From Hyphomicrobiales bacterium (GTDB lineage Bacteria > Pseudomonadota > Alphaproteobacteria > Rhizobiales > Methyloligellaceae), in assembly GCA_021775555.1 (NCBI GenBank), contig JAJFHP010000015.1:1-50136 (forward strand): a DNA stretch of 50,136 bases, written 5' to 3'. Of this stretch, positions 9,383-16,962 are shown piece after piece (within the stretch, counting starts at the first letter, position 1; every line of letters starts with the position of its first letter). The translations under genes were made by a program, and so were the position numbers. The notes under the pieces were generated by a model, which saw only the letters and a program-made list of their open reading frames with translations, was not told the origin of the DNA and did no database searches.

Positions 9383-10245
9383 GTTTCACCAGCACCGCGC
9401 CGCACGGACGTCACCTTCCCCTCCAGCCTCTCGATGCGGGTGATGGCCTGCGCGGCAGGTTCAATGCCGACAGCCATGTGATGCGCATTGGCATGTAGCA
9501 GCCGGGTCTCATCCAGCATGATGCCCACATGGCCTTTCCAGAAGATGAGATCTCCGCGCTCATACGCACTTTGATCTTGGTGGTCTGAGAGCGCCTCGCC
9601 GAGCGTTTCTTCCTGCATATCGCTGTCGCGCGGGCACTCGAATCCCGAGGCCTGCAACGCGAGCTGGATGAGCGCGGAACAATCAAGGCCAATTGAAGTG
9701 CGCCCGCCCCACAAATAGGGCGTCCCTAGATATTCATGCGCCACGGACACGAAATCCTTGTCAAAATCCGCAAGCGGAACGAGATGGGCTGCAATCGCGA
9801 AACGGCCATCCTCAATTTTTGCAAACCGGCCATCAACACTCGCCACAGAAACGCGGGCATTCATGGAGAGCAAATCCATCGGCGGGGCCTTGATGTCGGG
9901 CTCGGGGTACAGATGCGTACGCAGGGCCCGCACCCTGTGCGTTGCCTGACTGATATTTTTCGTAAGCGCATTATCGGAGACATATCCCACATAGGCGTCT
10001 TCACCAGATTGCCCCCAGGCCCAGCCCTCATTCACGTCATAGACAGTCACCGTCTCTCCAAACAGGAATTCGGTTTCTAGCGGCGCATCATAGCGCGGTG
10101 CCTTGCGCAGCTGGGCATAGCCCGCGATGACTTGACGATTTTCACCGTCCGAATATTCGGGCACGTCTATTTGCCCCTTTAAATATGCCGCCGCCAGATC
10201 ATCCCGGTAGGCATTGGTTCGGCGGTCGAGAGGTTTATCTGTCAT
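9379..10245 (-). CDS. NlpC/P60 (C40) peptidase with SH3-like N-terminal domain
   Basis: Probable cell-wall peptide hydrolase of 288 aa. The N-terminal half resembles bacterial SH3 domains (ETVTVYDVNEGWAWGQSGEDAYVGYV). The C-terminal half is NlpC/P60, with YLGTPYLWGGRTSIGLDCSALIQ carrying the catalytic Cys near residue 189, GHVGIM with the catalytic His, and HANAHHM with the third polar residue. No signal peptide is visible, which resembles cytoplasmic muropeptide endopeptidases such as YkfC more than secreted lysins. The ATG overlaps the aminopeptidase stop as ATGA, and its own stop overlaps the zinc-ribbon gene start. Together with the aminopeptidase it probably degrades imported or recycled murein peptides. 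Confidence 0.85.
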   Translation of the reverse strand: MTDKPLDRRTNAYRDDLAAAYLKGQIDVPEYSDGENRQVIAGYAQLRKAPRYDAPLETEFLFGETVTVYDVNEGWAWGQSGEDAYVGYVSDNALTKNISQATHRVRALRTHLYPEPDIKAPPMDLLSMNARVSVASVDGRFAKIEDGRFAIAAHLVPLADFDKDFVSVAHEYLGTPYLWGGRTSIGLDCSALIQLALQASGFECPRDSDMQEETLGEALSDHQDQSAYERGDLIFWKGHVGIMLDETRLLHANAHHMAVGIEPAAQAITRIERLEGKVTSVRRGAGET

Positions 10246-11666
10246 CCGCCAAACATATCACTGAACGCATCAAACAAGGCGCGCGCGCCCTGAGGCTCAC
10301 CGCCAATCGGCCGGGCCGGCGTTTCGCGCGGCACCCAGCCATACATGTCGATATGGGCATAGCAGGCCGCGTTTGAAACAAACCGCTTCAGGAACATCGC
10401 TGCCGTGATGGATCCTGCAAAGCCCCCCTCGGAGATATGGTTCACCTCTCCGGTCCTGGCTGCGAGCAGCGTGTCATAGGGTTGCCAGAACGGCATGCGC
10501 CACAGCGGGTCATCGAGCTTTGTGCCCATGCCAAGAACAGAGTCCGCGAATTCGTCATCTGTTGAGTAGATGGGCGGCATGTCCGGCCCAAGGGCCACGC
10601 GGGCAGCACCTGTCAACGTGGCCATGGTCAGCAGATAATCCGGTTTCTCTTCATCAGCCAAAGCAAGTGCGTCAGCCAGGACCAGACGGCCCTCGGCGTC
10701 CGTATTGCCAATTTCCACGCTCATGCCATTGCGGCTGGGCAACACGTCTCCGGGCCGGAAGGAATTGGCCGATACATTGTTGTCGGCAGCAGGGATTAGA
10801 ACACGCAGGCGCAGCTTCAGTTTTGCAGCCATGATCATGGACGCCAGCGCCAGTACCGATGCCGCCCCGCCCATATCTTTCTTCATCAGCGCCATGGCTG
10901 ATGTCGGCTTGAGGCTTAGCCCGCCAGTATCATAGGTGATCCCCTTGCCCACCAGTGTCACCTTTGGCGCGCGCACGGGGCCCCATGCAAAATCGATTAA
11001 TCTGGGGGCGCGGTCGCTGGCCCGGCCCACCGCGTGAATGAGCGGGAAGTTCTGTTTAAGCAAGTCCTCACCGGTGATGATCTTGAATTTTGCGCCGTGC
11101 GCTTTCGCCAGCTTGCGCGCTACCTGCGCCAGCTCCGCCGGCCCCAGGTCATTGGCCGGAATGTTGATGAGATCACGCCCCAGCGTCATGGCACCAGCTA
11201 TCGACACCAGCCGTTCCGTATCTACCTCCTTCGGAAGAACCAGGCGGCGCGGGTCCCGTTTGTTATTGGCCTTGTAACGATCAAAGGAATAACTGCCCAT
11301 GGCCCAGGCCAGGGCCGCCAGTTCCGGGTCCCGGGGCTGCGTCTCAAAGTGATAATCCCCCCTGGGGAGCGCCTTGGGCAGAGCGCCTGTCAGCATGGTC
11401 GCGCGCGCGGGTTCCTCCTCCTGGCCCAGCCCGAGCACGGCGCCTGCGATCGAACCGTCAGCGCCCGGCAACAGGATCACCGATCCCGCAGGTGCTTTCC
11501 ACTCCAATGCCTCTACCCAGTTTCGCTGGGCCTTGGGCAGGACTTTCAAATCCGTCTTCAACGTGTCAGCTTTTGCCAGCCAAATTGGACTGGACTTGCC
11601 ACGCGGTGCTGATTTCAGATAACAGGCCGGAAAGGCTGGCGGCTTTCTTGATGGTAATTTGCTCAT
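10242..11666 (-). CDS. M17 leucyl aminopeptidase family protein
   Basis: Cytoplasmic di-metal aminopeptidase of 474 aa. The C-terminal catalytic domain has the metal and active-site blocks VGKGITYDTGGLSLK, MKKDMGGAASVL and the family signature NTDAEGRLVLADAL. The N-terminal half is the usual, poorly conserved macro-like domain. The start MSKLPSRKPP at 11666 is preferred; the longer frame adds 28 residues with no family character. It heads a three-gene operon coupled by ATGA overlaps with NlpC/P60 and a zinc-ribbon membrane protein. Divergent to the GST gene, with about 100 bases between starts. Confidence 0.9.
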   Translation of the reverse strand: MSKLPSRKPPAFPACYLKSAPRGKSSPIWLAKADTLKTDLKVLPKAQRNWVEALEWKAPAGSVILLPGADGSIAGAVLGLGQEEEPARATMLTGALPKALPRGDYHFETQPRDPELAALAWAMGSYSFDRYKANNKRDPRRLVLPKEVDTERLVSIAGAMTLGRDLINIPANDLGPAELAQVARKLAKAHGAKFKIITGEDLLKQNFPLIHAVGRASDRAPRLIDFAWGPVRAPKVTLVGKGITYDTGGLSLKPTSAMALMKKDMGGAASVLALASMIMAAKLKLRLRVLIPAADNNVSANSFRPGDVLPSRNGMSVEIGNTDAEGRLVLADALALADEEKPDYLLTMATLTGAARVALGPDMPPIYSTDDEFADSVLGMGTKLDDPLWRMPFWQPYDTLLAARTGEVNHISEGGFAGSITAAMFLKRFVSNAACYAHIDMYGWVPRETPARPIGGEPQGARALFDAFSDMFGG

Positions 11667-11764
11667 AGTGGCTGACGCCTTATCATTTTGAATCGCGGGT
11701 CTGTCGCCCTTTATTGCGAACTGTATGGCAAGGAGCGGCGGTAAAAACAATGGGAGGAAACATC

Positions 11765-12472
11765 ATGGCTGAAACGGGATACCGGCTGGTGCTGGGAGAC
11801 AAGAACTACTCGTCCTGGAGTTTGCGCCCGTGGCTGCTGATGCGCATGTTCGATATTCCCTTCGAAGAGATCAATGTGGACATCTATAACGAAGGTGCGC
11901 GTGCGCGGGTTCTGGAGCACTCGCCCTCCGGCAAGGTCCCCGCGCTCAAGACGGGAAGCCTGACGATCTGGGACACGCTGGCAATTATGGAATATCTGGC
12001 CGAGAACCATCCCGATCACGCCATCTGGCCAGAGAAACGCGAGGCCCGCGCCATGGCGCGCGTAGTGAGCGCTGAAATGCATTCGGGCTTCGACAATCTA
12101 CGCTCGGAAATGCCCATGGATATGAACGCCTCGAAGCCCGTTGATGCGCTGAGTAAGGGTGTTGGCCACGATGTGACCCGCATAGTCGAAGTCTGGCGTA
12201 TGTGCCGTGAGACTTATGGGTCCTCAAATAGCGGAGCGATAGGACAAACAACAGGTTCAGGCGGCGATTTTCTGTACGGAGATTTCTGTGCCGCGGACGC
12301 CATGTTCGCGCCCATCACCTCGCGCTTCCGCACCTATGGTGTTGATCTTGGAGTTCATGGAGATGACGGCACGGGCCAAGCTTATTGCGACGCGGTATTA
12401 ACCCTGCCTGCCATAGAAGAATGGACCCAAGCGGGCCGCGAGCAGATGAAAGAGCGGGGGATTGCCTACTAG
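11765..12472 (+). CDS. Glutathione S-transferase family protein
   Basis: Soluble GST-fold protein of 235 aa. The thioredoxin-like N-terminal domain reads LGDKNYSSWSLRPWLLMRMF, with Ser residues at the glutathione-activating position, then SPSGKVPALKTGSLTIWDTLAIMEYLAE, carrying the cis-Pro and the [DE]S/T-type glutathione-binding region. The helical C-terminal domain ends in a typical FCAADAMFAPITSRFRTYG block. The start MAETGYRL at 11765 is preceded by GGGAGGAAACATC, a strong ribosome-binding site; in-frame upstream ATG codons are not. Substrate unknown. Confidence 0.87.
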   Translation: MAETGYRLVLGDKNYSSWSLRPWLLMRMFDIPFEEINVDIYNEGARARVLEHSPSGKVPALKTGSLTIWDTLAIMEYLAENHPDHAIWPEKREARAMARVVSAEMHSGFDNLRSEMPMDMNASKPVDALSKGVGHDVTRIVEVWRMCRETYGSSNSGAIGQTTGSGGDFLYGDFCAADAMFAPITSRFRTYGVDLGVHGDDGTGQAYCDAVLTLPAIEEWTQAGREQMKERGIAY

Positions 12473-12514
12473 GTGTCGGTGTTATGAGCAGGGTTTGGCT
12501 GTCTTGATATTCTG

Positions 12515-12600
12515 AATGTCTGCTTTACCCCCGCAAGCAGAGATAAACCCACATTGGCCCGAATGTCTGCTTTGTGCCAGTAGCAGACATTGGGCATTGG
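12515..12600. repeat. Palindromic intergenic repeat, two adjacent copies
   Basis: Two copies of one short palindrome lie side by side. The first is at 12515-12545 (AATGTCTGCTT...AAGCAGAGAT, imperfect). The second is at 12562-12591, with perfect 10-base arms AATGTCTGCT and AGCAGACATT around a 10-base loop. A third copy in the same orientation lies at 17909-17936. Translation of such elements gives the short peptides (such as a YWHKADI-like frame) often seen as false genes in rhizobial genomes; that association is from memory. The elements sit just beyond the 3' end of the PPOX-FNR gene. Confidence 0.8.
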
Positions 12601-12652
12601 TGAGCAAAAGCGGTCACCAAAGTCATTGGATCCGAAGAGCTTTTCTTTCATC

Positions 12653-14302
12653 TCAGCCGGCCGGACCGAACGTTTCTGTGTGAATCTGGTCGGCTGGGAC
12701 ATTCTGGTTTTCGAGTTCGGATTGTACATCCGCCATGAAGCGCGTCGGTCCACACAAGAAGTAGTGAGCATCCATATTCTTGACCAAGCTCGCCAAGAGC
12801 GCGCCATTGACGCGACCCTCGCAATCAAAATCTTTTCCGATTTTGTCTTCTGGACGGGGTCGGCTGTAGGCAACGCGGACCTCAATGTTCGGACGATCCG
12901 ATACCAGATCGCGGACTTCATCAGCGAGTGGATGATGCTGGCCATCACGGGCACCGTGAACAAACCACACCGGCCGGTCGCCGCTTTCTGCCGCCACGGT
13001 GTGAAGCATGCTCACCATAGGGGTTACGCCAACACCGGCGCTGACCAACACAAGCGGGCATATATTGCAGGTCATCATGAATTCACCAGCCGGTCTGCGG
13101 CTCTCGATGATAGCTCCTGGCTCGACCTCGTCGTGCAGATGGCAAGACACCAAACCTTTTGGCTCACGCTTTACAGAGATCCGGTAGCGGTCGTCGCTTG
13201 GGGAGCTTGACAGCGAATAGGTCCGCCGGGCTGGTTCATCAGCACCCGGGATCGAGAGTTCGATAGGCAGATGCTGACCGGGCTCGAATGCCGCAAGCGG
13301 GCCATCATCCCTCGCCTCGAAAATGAAGGATGTCACATCATCACTTTCGCGGATCTTTTCGATTAACCGCAATGATCGGACAGATTCTGCATCCGCTTCC
13401 CAGCGCAGACCTACTGCGGCCGGGAGTTCGATGATCTCCTCAATATCGAGGGTCACCAGACGGCGAGCTCCCGGGAATTTGGCCAGCTCTTCCGAATCCC
13501 AATCAATTGAAGCCGTGCCTGTGAGTTGAAGCAGGCTGCCAGTCTCGAAATCGATGAAGAGGTAGCCCGCTCTGGGATCAAGAACGAGGTTACCGATCGT
13601 GTTGTAGTGATTGTTCCCGGCATAGTCGGGGAAACGCAATGTCGAGTCATCCGGGGCTTGGACGAAGCCGCGATCGCCGCCGCGATGGGATGCATCCATT
13701 CCGAAGGTGGCACTCTCGCCCTGGCCCCTATAGCCACTGGCGATGAAGAAGGTATCCGCGGTCTCGATCCATTCGCGTTGCGACGCACTCAAACGAGAGT
13801 CAGTCTCAGGCTCTCCGGAAGGCACCTTGTCGACACGCCGCCACTCGCGTTCACGGATGTATTGCGGACAATTGCCAAACGCCTGGTCAACTTTGAAAGT
13901 TATTGTCCCTGTACCGTTGCCGACAATGCTGCCGTTTACACGATTGCGCCGCCGGGTGGCGAGTTCAATGCCAAGGATGCCAACGTCCGCTCCAATCCTG
14001 AAGGCGCCTTCCAACGCATCGCCTCGTACAGGTTCCGCACTGATAACGAGATGCCGGTCGTCTGGGGATCTGACAAAATCCTCCGCTCCATCCAGAAGAG
14101 TAACCCAGGGACGCCCTTTCCCGTCGCGTGCTGCTACTACGAGGAACGGTAGTGACGTGTGGAACTCGCGGTGTTGTTCCGGCAAATGGTCGCGAACGAC
14201 CTTACGCGCCCAGGCTTCAATGTCGCGGACGCCGAGGCGCTCCTGCACCTGCTGCTCGCCAGAATGGAAAGGCGACTCCGCATTTTCTGTGACTTCAGAC
14301 AT
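12653..14302 (-). CDS. PPOX-type flavin protein fused to ferredoxin-NADP reductase-like domain
   Basis: Predicted soluble flavoprotein oxidoreductase of 549 aa. The first half is a pyridoxamine-phosphate-oxidase-like split-barrel (LPFLVVAARDGKGRPWVTLLDG; later NHYNTIGNLVLDPRAGYLFID). From about residue 315 comes an FNR-like FAD domain (RTYSLSSSP flavin motif, FEPGQHLPIEL) and an NAD(P) domain (LVSAGVGVTPMVSML; YFLCGPTRFM). It stops at ETFGPAG. Related PPOX-FNR fusions often carry a further C-terminal plant-type 2Fe-2S domain, which is missing here; the next bases hold only repeats. Its start overlaps the SnoaL-like stop by 8 bases, so it is the last gene of the leftward operon. Confidence 0.87.
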   Translation of the reverse strand: MSEVTENAESPFHSGEQQVQERLGVRDIEAWARKVVRDHLPEQHREFHTSLPFLVVAARDGKGRPWVTLLDGAEDFVRSPDDRHLVISAEPVRGDALEGAFRIGADVGILGIELATRRRNRVNGSIVGNGTGTITFKVDQAFGNCPQYIREREWRRVDKVPSGEPETDSRLSASQREWIETADTFFIASGYRGQGESATFGMDASHRGGDRGFVQAPDDSTLRFPDYAGNNHYNTIGNLVLDPRAGYLFIDFETGSLLQLTGTASIDWDSEELAKFPGARRLVTLDIEEIIELPAAVGLRWEADAESVRSLRLIEKIRESDDVTSFIFEARDDGPLAAFEPGQHLPIELSIPGADEPARRTYSLSSSPSDDRYRISVKREPKGLVSCHLHDEVEPGAIIESRRPAGEFMMTCNICPLVLVSAGVGVTPMVSMLHTVAAESGDRPVWFVHGARDGQHHPLADEVRDLVSDRPNIEVRVAYSRPRPEDKIGKDFDCEGRVNGALLASLVKNMDAHYFLCGPTRFMADVQSELENQNVPADQIHTETFGPAG

Positions 14303-14669
14303 GCAGATGAAAAACCTTGTTCATTATCTTCCACTCGCCATCAACCTTGAGCAGGGTGAACAGGTCCGTGAACCGGTATCCAGTCCAGTTGTCCAGCTCA
14401 AGCCGTACTGTGGCAACAGTGCCGCTCAGATCAATACTGGCGATTTGCACTTGTAGCTGCGCCGCCGGCCCATTCTCGTCGTTCCAGTCAAAGAGTCCTT
14501 GAATTGGGCCGGCGAACAGGTCGTCCCCGATATAACCGAAGACCGTCGCATCCTCATGAAAAGCATATCTCATGTCGTCTCCTTTACCGGATTTAGCTCC
14601 ATCGATGTATTGCTGGAGGATCTTGGCGATGGCGTCTTGATCTCTCACATCGGCAGACATCTCATTCAT
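14295..14669 (-). CDS. SnoaL/NTF2-like protein
   Basis: Small cytoplasmic alpha+beta-barrel protein of about 124 aa: helix-rich start (ILQQYIDGAKSGKGDDMRYAFHEDATVFGYIG), then strands ending DLFTLLKVDGEWKIMNKVFHLHV, the classic C-terminal pattern of SnoaL-like/NTF2-like proteins. The ATG at 14669 is chosen because AGGAGTG lies 8 bases before it; the alternative GTG three codons earlier sits too close to that box. Overlaps the PPOX-FNR gene by 8 bases. Family members range from isomerases and cyclases to ligand-binding proteins, so no reaction is assigned. Confidence 0.8.
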   Translation of the reverse strand: MNEMSADVRDQDAIAKILQQYIDGAKSGKGDDMRYAFHEDATVFGYIGDDLFAGPIQGLFDWNDENGPAAQLQVQIASIDLSGTVATVRLELDNWTGYRFTDLFTLLKVDGEWKIMNKVFHLHV

Positions 14670-14724
14670 GGTTTTCACTCCTGTCGCTGATTTGTGATAA
14701 TTTTGTCGATGTTAAATGCCGCTT

Positions 14725-15474
14725 CTAAACCTGTATCAATCCTCCATCGGCGACGAGGTCGGCACCGGTGAAATAGCTGGCGTCATCTGAGGCGAGAAAC
14801 GCTGCAGTCGCTGCGATTTCCTCCGGTTTGCCGGGTCGACCGAGCGGCGTCTGCTGAACAACTTGTGCTCCGAACGCGTCGACTTCGTCCTGGTTCAATC
14901 CAACTTTGCCCCAAAACGGAGTTTCAATGAGGCCCGGGCTGACAACGTTCACACGGATTCTGCGTGGCGAGAGTTCAGCAGCAAGCGTGCGGCCCAGTGA
15001 GCGAACCGCTGCTTTCGTTGCCGAATATACGCTCATGTTTGCCAGTCCGGTCTGAGCAACGACGGACGCATTAAGAATGACCGACGCACCTTCCGAGAGC
15101 AGCGGCAGGGCCTTCTGAACCGTAAAAAAGAGACCTCGGACATTGATGTTGAATAGAGCGTCGAACTGTTCTTCAGTCACCGCTCCGAACGGTGCCAAGG
15201 GTGCAATTCCTGCGTTTGCAAACAGCACGTCCACACGGCCGAATTGCTCCTTTATCTGAGAGTACAGGCGGTCCAGATCCTCAAGCTTCGCAACATCACT
15301 GCGGATGCCCGTTGACCTTCCACCGAGTTCTGAGACGGCGGCATCCAGCGCGTCCTGATTGCGGCCAGTGATAACGACTTCGGCACCCTCTGCGATAAAC
15401 CGCCGGGCGGTGGCAAACCCGATGCCGCTGCTTCCGCCTGTCACGACTGCAATTTTGTTCTTCAATTTACTCAT
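14725..15474 (-). CDS. Short-chain dehydrogenase/reductase
   Basis: Classical SDR of 249 aa. It has the cofactor motif TGGSSGIG (residues 12-19), NAG (87-89), catalytic Ser137, Tyr150 and Lys154 in the YSATK motif, and the C-terminal YFTGADLVADGG block. Asn111 completes the tetrad. An Arg at the end of the second strand (ITGRN) favours NADP. It lies in the leftward operon downstream of the YHS gene, from which it is separated by a strong hairpin, and upstream of the SnoaL-like gene. Substrate unknown. Confidence 0.92.
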   Translation of the reverse strand: MSKLKNKIAVVTGGSSGIGFATARRFIAEGAEVVITGRNQDALDAAVSELGGRSTGIRSDVAKLEDLDRLYSQIKEQFGRVDVLFANAGIAPLAPFGAVTEEQFDALFNINVRGLFFTVQKALPLLSEGASVILNASVVAQTGLANMSVYSATKAAVRSLGRTLAAELSPRRIRVNVVSPGLIETPFWGKVGLNQDEVDAFGAQVVQQTPLGRPGKPEEIAATAAFLASDDASYFTGADLVADGGLIQV

Positions 15475-15510
15475 GGCCTGCTCTCCTGCTCCTTGAAGTC
15501 GAATGAGCTT

Positions 15511-15540
15511 GGGCGGCGGTGAGGAGGGGGACCGCCGCCC
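15511..15540 (-). terminator. Strong intercistronic hairpin after YHS gene
   Basis: Perfect 10-base inverted repeat (GGGCGGCGGT / ACCGCCGCCC) around a 10-base loop, 17 bases after the YHS stop. There is no T-run, so it may act as a 3' mRNA stabiliser or partial terminator rather than a full intrinsic terminator. A near-copy follows the small membrane gene at 16083-16116. Confidence 0.55.
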
Positions 15541-15602
15541 ACTTGTGATCCGGGGCGTTAGCCGAGGGTTGCCGGATCTGAGTGTTCAATCTTGGTCCAG
15601 CT
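15511..15602. repeat. Duplicated YHS 3' end plus hairpin, copy 1
   Basis: About 92 bases covering the last codons of the YHS gene and its hairpin. Homologous to 16083-16176: both share CCACTTGTGATCCGGG and TGGTCCAGCT at matching distances, and the encoded tails are alike (SWTKIEHSDPATL against SWTRITQSNPAAL). Confidence 0.7.
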
Positions 15603-16055
15603 CTTCTCTGCCTTCTCAAGGTTGCCAGGAATATCCTTGAGCCAAGTGTCTTGGATCTTCTTGTTGAGGTTCAGATAGAGTCTGCCGTCGACGATCTTCC
15701 AAAAGCGCGGATCGCCGTCGAACTTGGCGCCGACCGCAACGCCATAGGCGCAAAAGCCGCCGAAGACCGGCACATATTTGGCCGGGTTCTTCTGGAACGT
15801 CTTCATATTGTCAGTGCTGGTGAAGCGATAAGTGGCGCCTTCATGAACGAGCGAATGCTCGGCTGAGCCCTGAGTGGGCCTGCCAGCAGTAAAGTAGGCG
15901 ACCGGGTCATAGCCATGGACGGCGATACCGGGGCCTTTCAGGGTCATGCCCGGAGCGACGTTAATCTCGGCCACTGCATGGGCGTTCGATGTAAAGCCGC
16001 CGAACAACGTCACTGACAGGGTCGCAACAATTGCGAGGGGTATGGTCTTACTCAT
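15558..16055 (-). CDS. Secreted YHS-domain protein
   Basis: Periplasmic protein of 165 aa. The signal peptide ends near NAHAVA (about residue 28). The YHS-type core follows: IAVHGYDPVAYFTAGRPTQGSAEHS, TYRFTSTDNMKTFQKNPAKYVP and FGGFCAYGVA, a cysteine-containing pattern linked in other proteins to heavy-metal binding. The tail (WLKDIPGNLEKAEKSWTKIE) forms a helix. Such YHS proteins often sit near redox or stress genes; the function here is unknown. The last roughly 16 residues are echoed in the small membrane protein encoded just upstream. Confidence 0.85.
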   Translation of the reverse strand: MSKTIPLAIVATLSVTLFGGFTSNAHAVAEINVAPGMTLKGPGIAVHGYDPVAYFTAGRPTQGSAEHSLVHEGATYRFTSTDNMKTFQKNPAKYVPVFGGFCAYGVAVGAKFDGDPRFWKIVDGRLYLNLNKKIQDTWLKDIPGNLEKAEKSWTKIEHSDPATLG

Positions 16056-16082
16056 AAGTCATTTCCTTTCAGGTTGAGGGGC

Positions 16083-16116
16083 GTGGACGGCGGTGGGGAG
16101 GGAGACCACCGTCCAC
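16083..16116 (-). terminator. Intercistronic hairpin after small membrane gene
   Basis: Arms GTGGACGGCGG and CCACCGTCCAC (11 bases, one mismatch that can wobble) around a 12-base loop, shortly after the small gene's stop. No T-run. Diverged duplicate of the hairpin at 15511-15540. Confidence 0.5.
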
Positions 16117-16176
16117 TTGTGATCCGGGCGCTTGTCAGAGCGCCGCAGGATTTGATTGCGTGATCCTGGTCCAGCT
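16083..16176. repeat. Duplicated YHS 3' end plus hairpin, copy 2
   Basis: About 94 bases matching 15511-15602 in the same orientation. It covers the last codons of the small membrane gene and the following hairpin, which points to an ancestral tandem duplication of a YHS-like gene end. Confidence 0.7.
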
Positions 16177-16353
16177 TTGCTCCAATGTCGCGAAGGGTGG
16201 CCGCGTCGCCAGCAGTGCGCTCACGAGCGCCAGGCTCAGCATTAAAAGGATTACGAGCGACGTGGCCCGCACTGCAGTGATCAAAGAACTCGAAACACCA
16301 ATTGAAATCGGGGATGCCTGGCTGATGGTCGCGTGTGCATTGGTCGTAGCCAT
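16135..16353 (-). CDS. Small single-pass membrane protein with YHS-protein-like tail
   Basis: 72-aa ORF with one strong hydrophobic helix (roughly residues 30-50, ATSLVILLMLSLALVSALLA) after a Ser/Thr-rich start, then a short tail, SWTRITQSNPAAL, that closely resembles the tail of the YHS protein encoded next. A GGAGGAAGATT ribosome-binding site directly precedes the ATG, which supports translation. It lies between the VOC gene (51 bases upstream) and the YHS gene in the leftward operon. No known family recognised; it may be a chimeric relic of a duplicated YHS gene that gained a membrane anchor. Confidence 0.6.
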   Translation of the reverse strand: MATTNAHATISQASPISIGVSSSLITAVRATSLVILLMLSLALVSALLATRPPFATLEQSWTRITQSNPAAL

Positions 16354-16404
16354 AATCTTCCTCCATTTCTGCCTGGTCGGTTTCTTTCCTGGGCTCCTGA
16401 CAGG

Positions 16405-16815
16405 TCAGGAAGCCGGTGCGATGAACTCCATACGGATGCCGCCTGGGATGAAACACATCATGTGCGCTGTTGGCCCGCCTCCCAGCGATTCTGGAGCAAA
16501 CTCAATTTTGACGCCGTCAGTGGTTTTCAGCTTGTCATGAAGCGCATCGAGAGCGTCCGCTCCGTCCACCTTGAGTGCGAAATGATGAAGTCCGATGATA
16601 TTCTTGCGGTCGAACGCAACAGCTGTGTCAGGATTTACCGCCTGCCACAGGGTGATCATGGTCGTGCCATCGCTCACAAACACAGCCGGGTAATCTGGAA
16701 TCTCACCCACCTGGTTGAACCCCAGCGTGTCGATGAAAAATGCGCGGGTCTTGGCCAGATCAGACACCGTCAGTCCGATGTGATGGGCGCCTTGTGTCAA
16801 AGCTGTTTCTGACAT
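16405..16815 (-). CDS. VOC-family (glyoxalase/dioxygenase fold) protein
   Basis: 136-aa vicinal-oxygen-chelate protein with two beta-alpha-beta-beta-beta modules. Candidate metal ligands are the His in GAHHIGLTV, the His in GLHHFALKV and the Glu in IRMEFIAP. The start ATG at 16815 is preceded by GAGAGGAAGC. First gene of the leftward accessory operon, divergent from the LysR gene. The reaction (lyase, dioxygenase or resistance) is not determined. Confidence 0.85.
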   Translation of the reverse strand: MSETALTQGAHHIGLTVSDLAKTRAFFIDTLGFNQVGEIPDYPAVFVSDGTTMITLWQAVNPDTAVAFDRKNIIGLHHFALKVDGADALDALHDKLKTTDGVKIEFAPESLGGGPTAHMMCFIPGGIRMEFIAPAS

Positions 16816-16962
16816 GCTTCCTCTCCTTTGTTGGTCGGCCGATCATGGTTGTAAACGTCCGCGTAGGGCCAGATGCTGTTGATGCATGTGAATTTGCTAC
16901 TTTCCAGCCGACGTTAGAATACGCATAATCTGCAATTGATTATTTCAGTTTGTGGAATAGCC
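16816..16962. promoter_or_regulatory. Divergent regulatory region between LysR gene and VOC operon
   Basis: 147 bases separate the divergent starts, the usual place for a LysR-type operator. A palindromic CAATTG core lies near 16933 within AATCTGCAATTGATT. No clear -35/-10 pair is asserted. Control of the operon by the adjacent LysR protein is inferred from the arrangement. Confidence 0.45.

Noticed and set aside
12469-12963. 164-codon minus-strand frame ending in a YWHKADI-like peptide
   Set aside because: The peptide is the translation of the palindromic repeat; the rest is out of frame with the PPOX-FNR gene.
13526-14152. 208-codon plus-strand frame across the PPOX-FNR gene
   Set aside because: Antisense shadow; the minus-strand gene has clear flavin and NAD motifs over the same bases.
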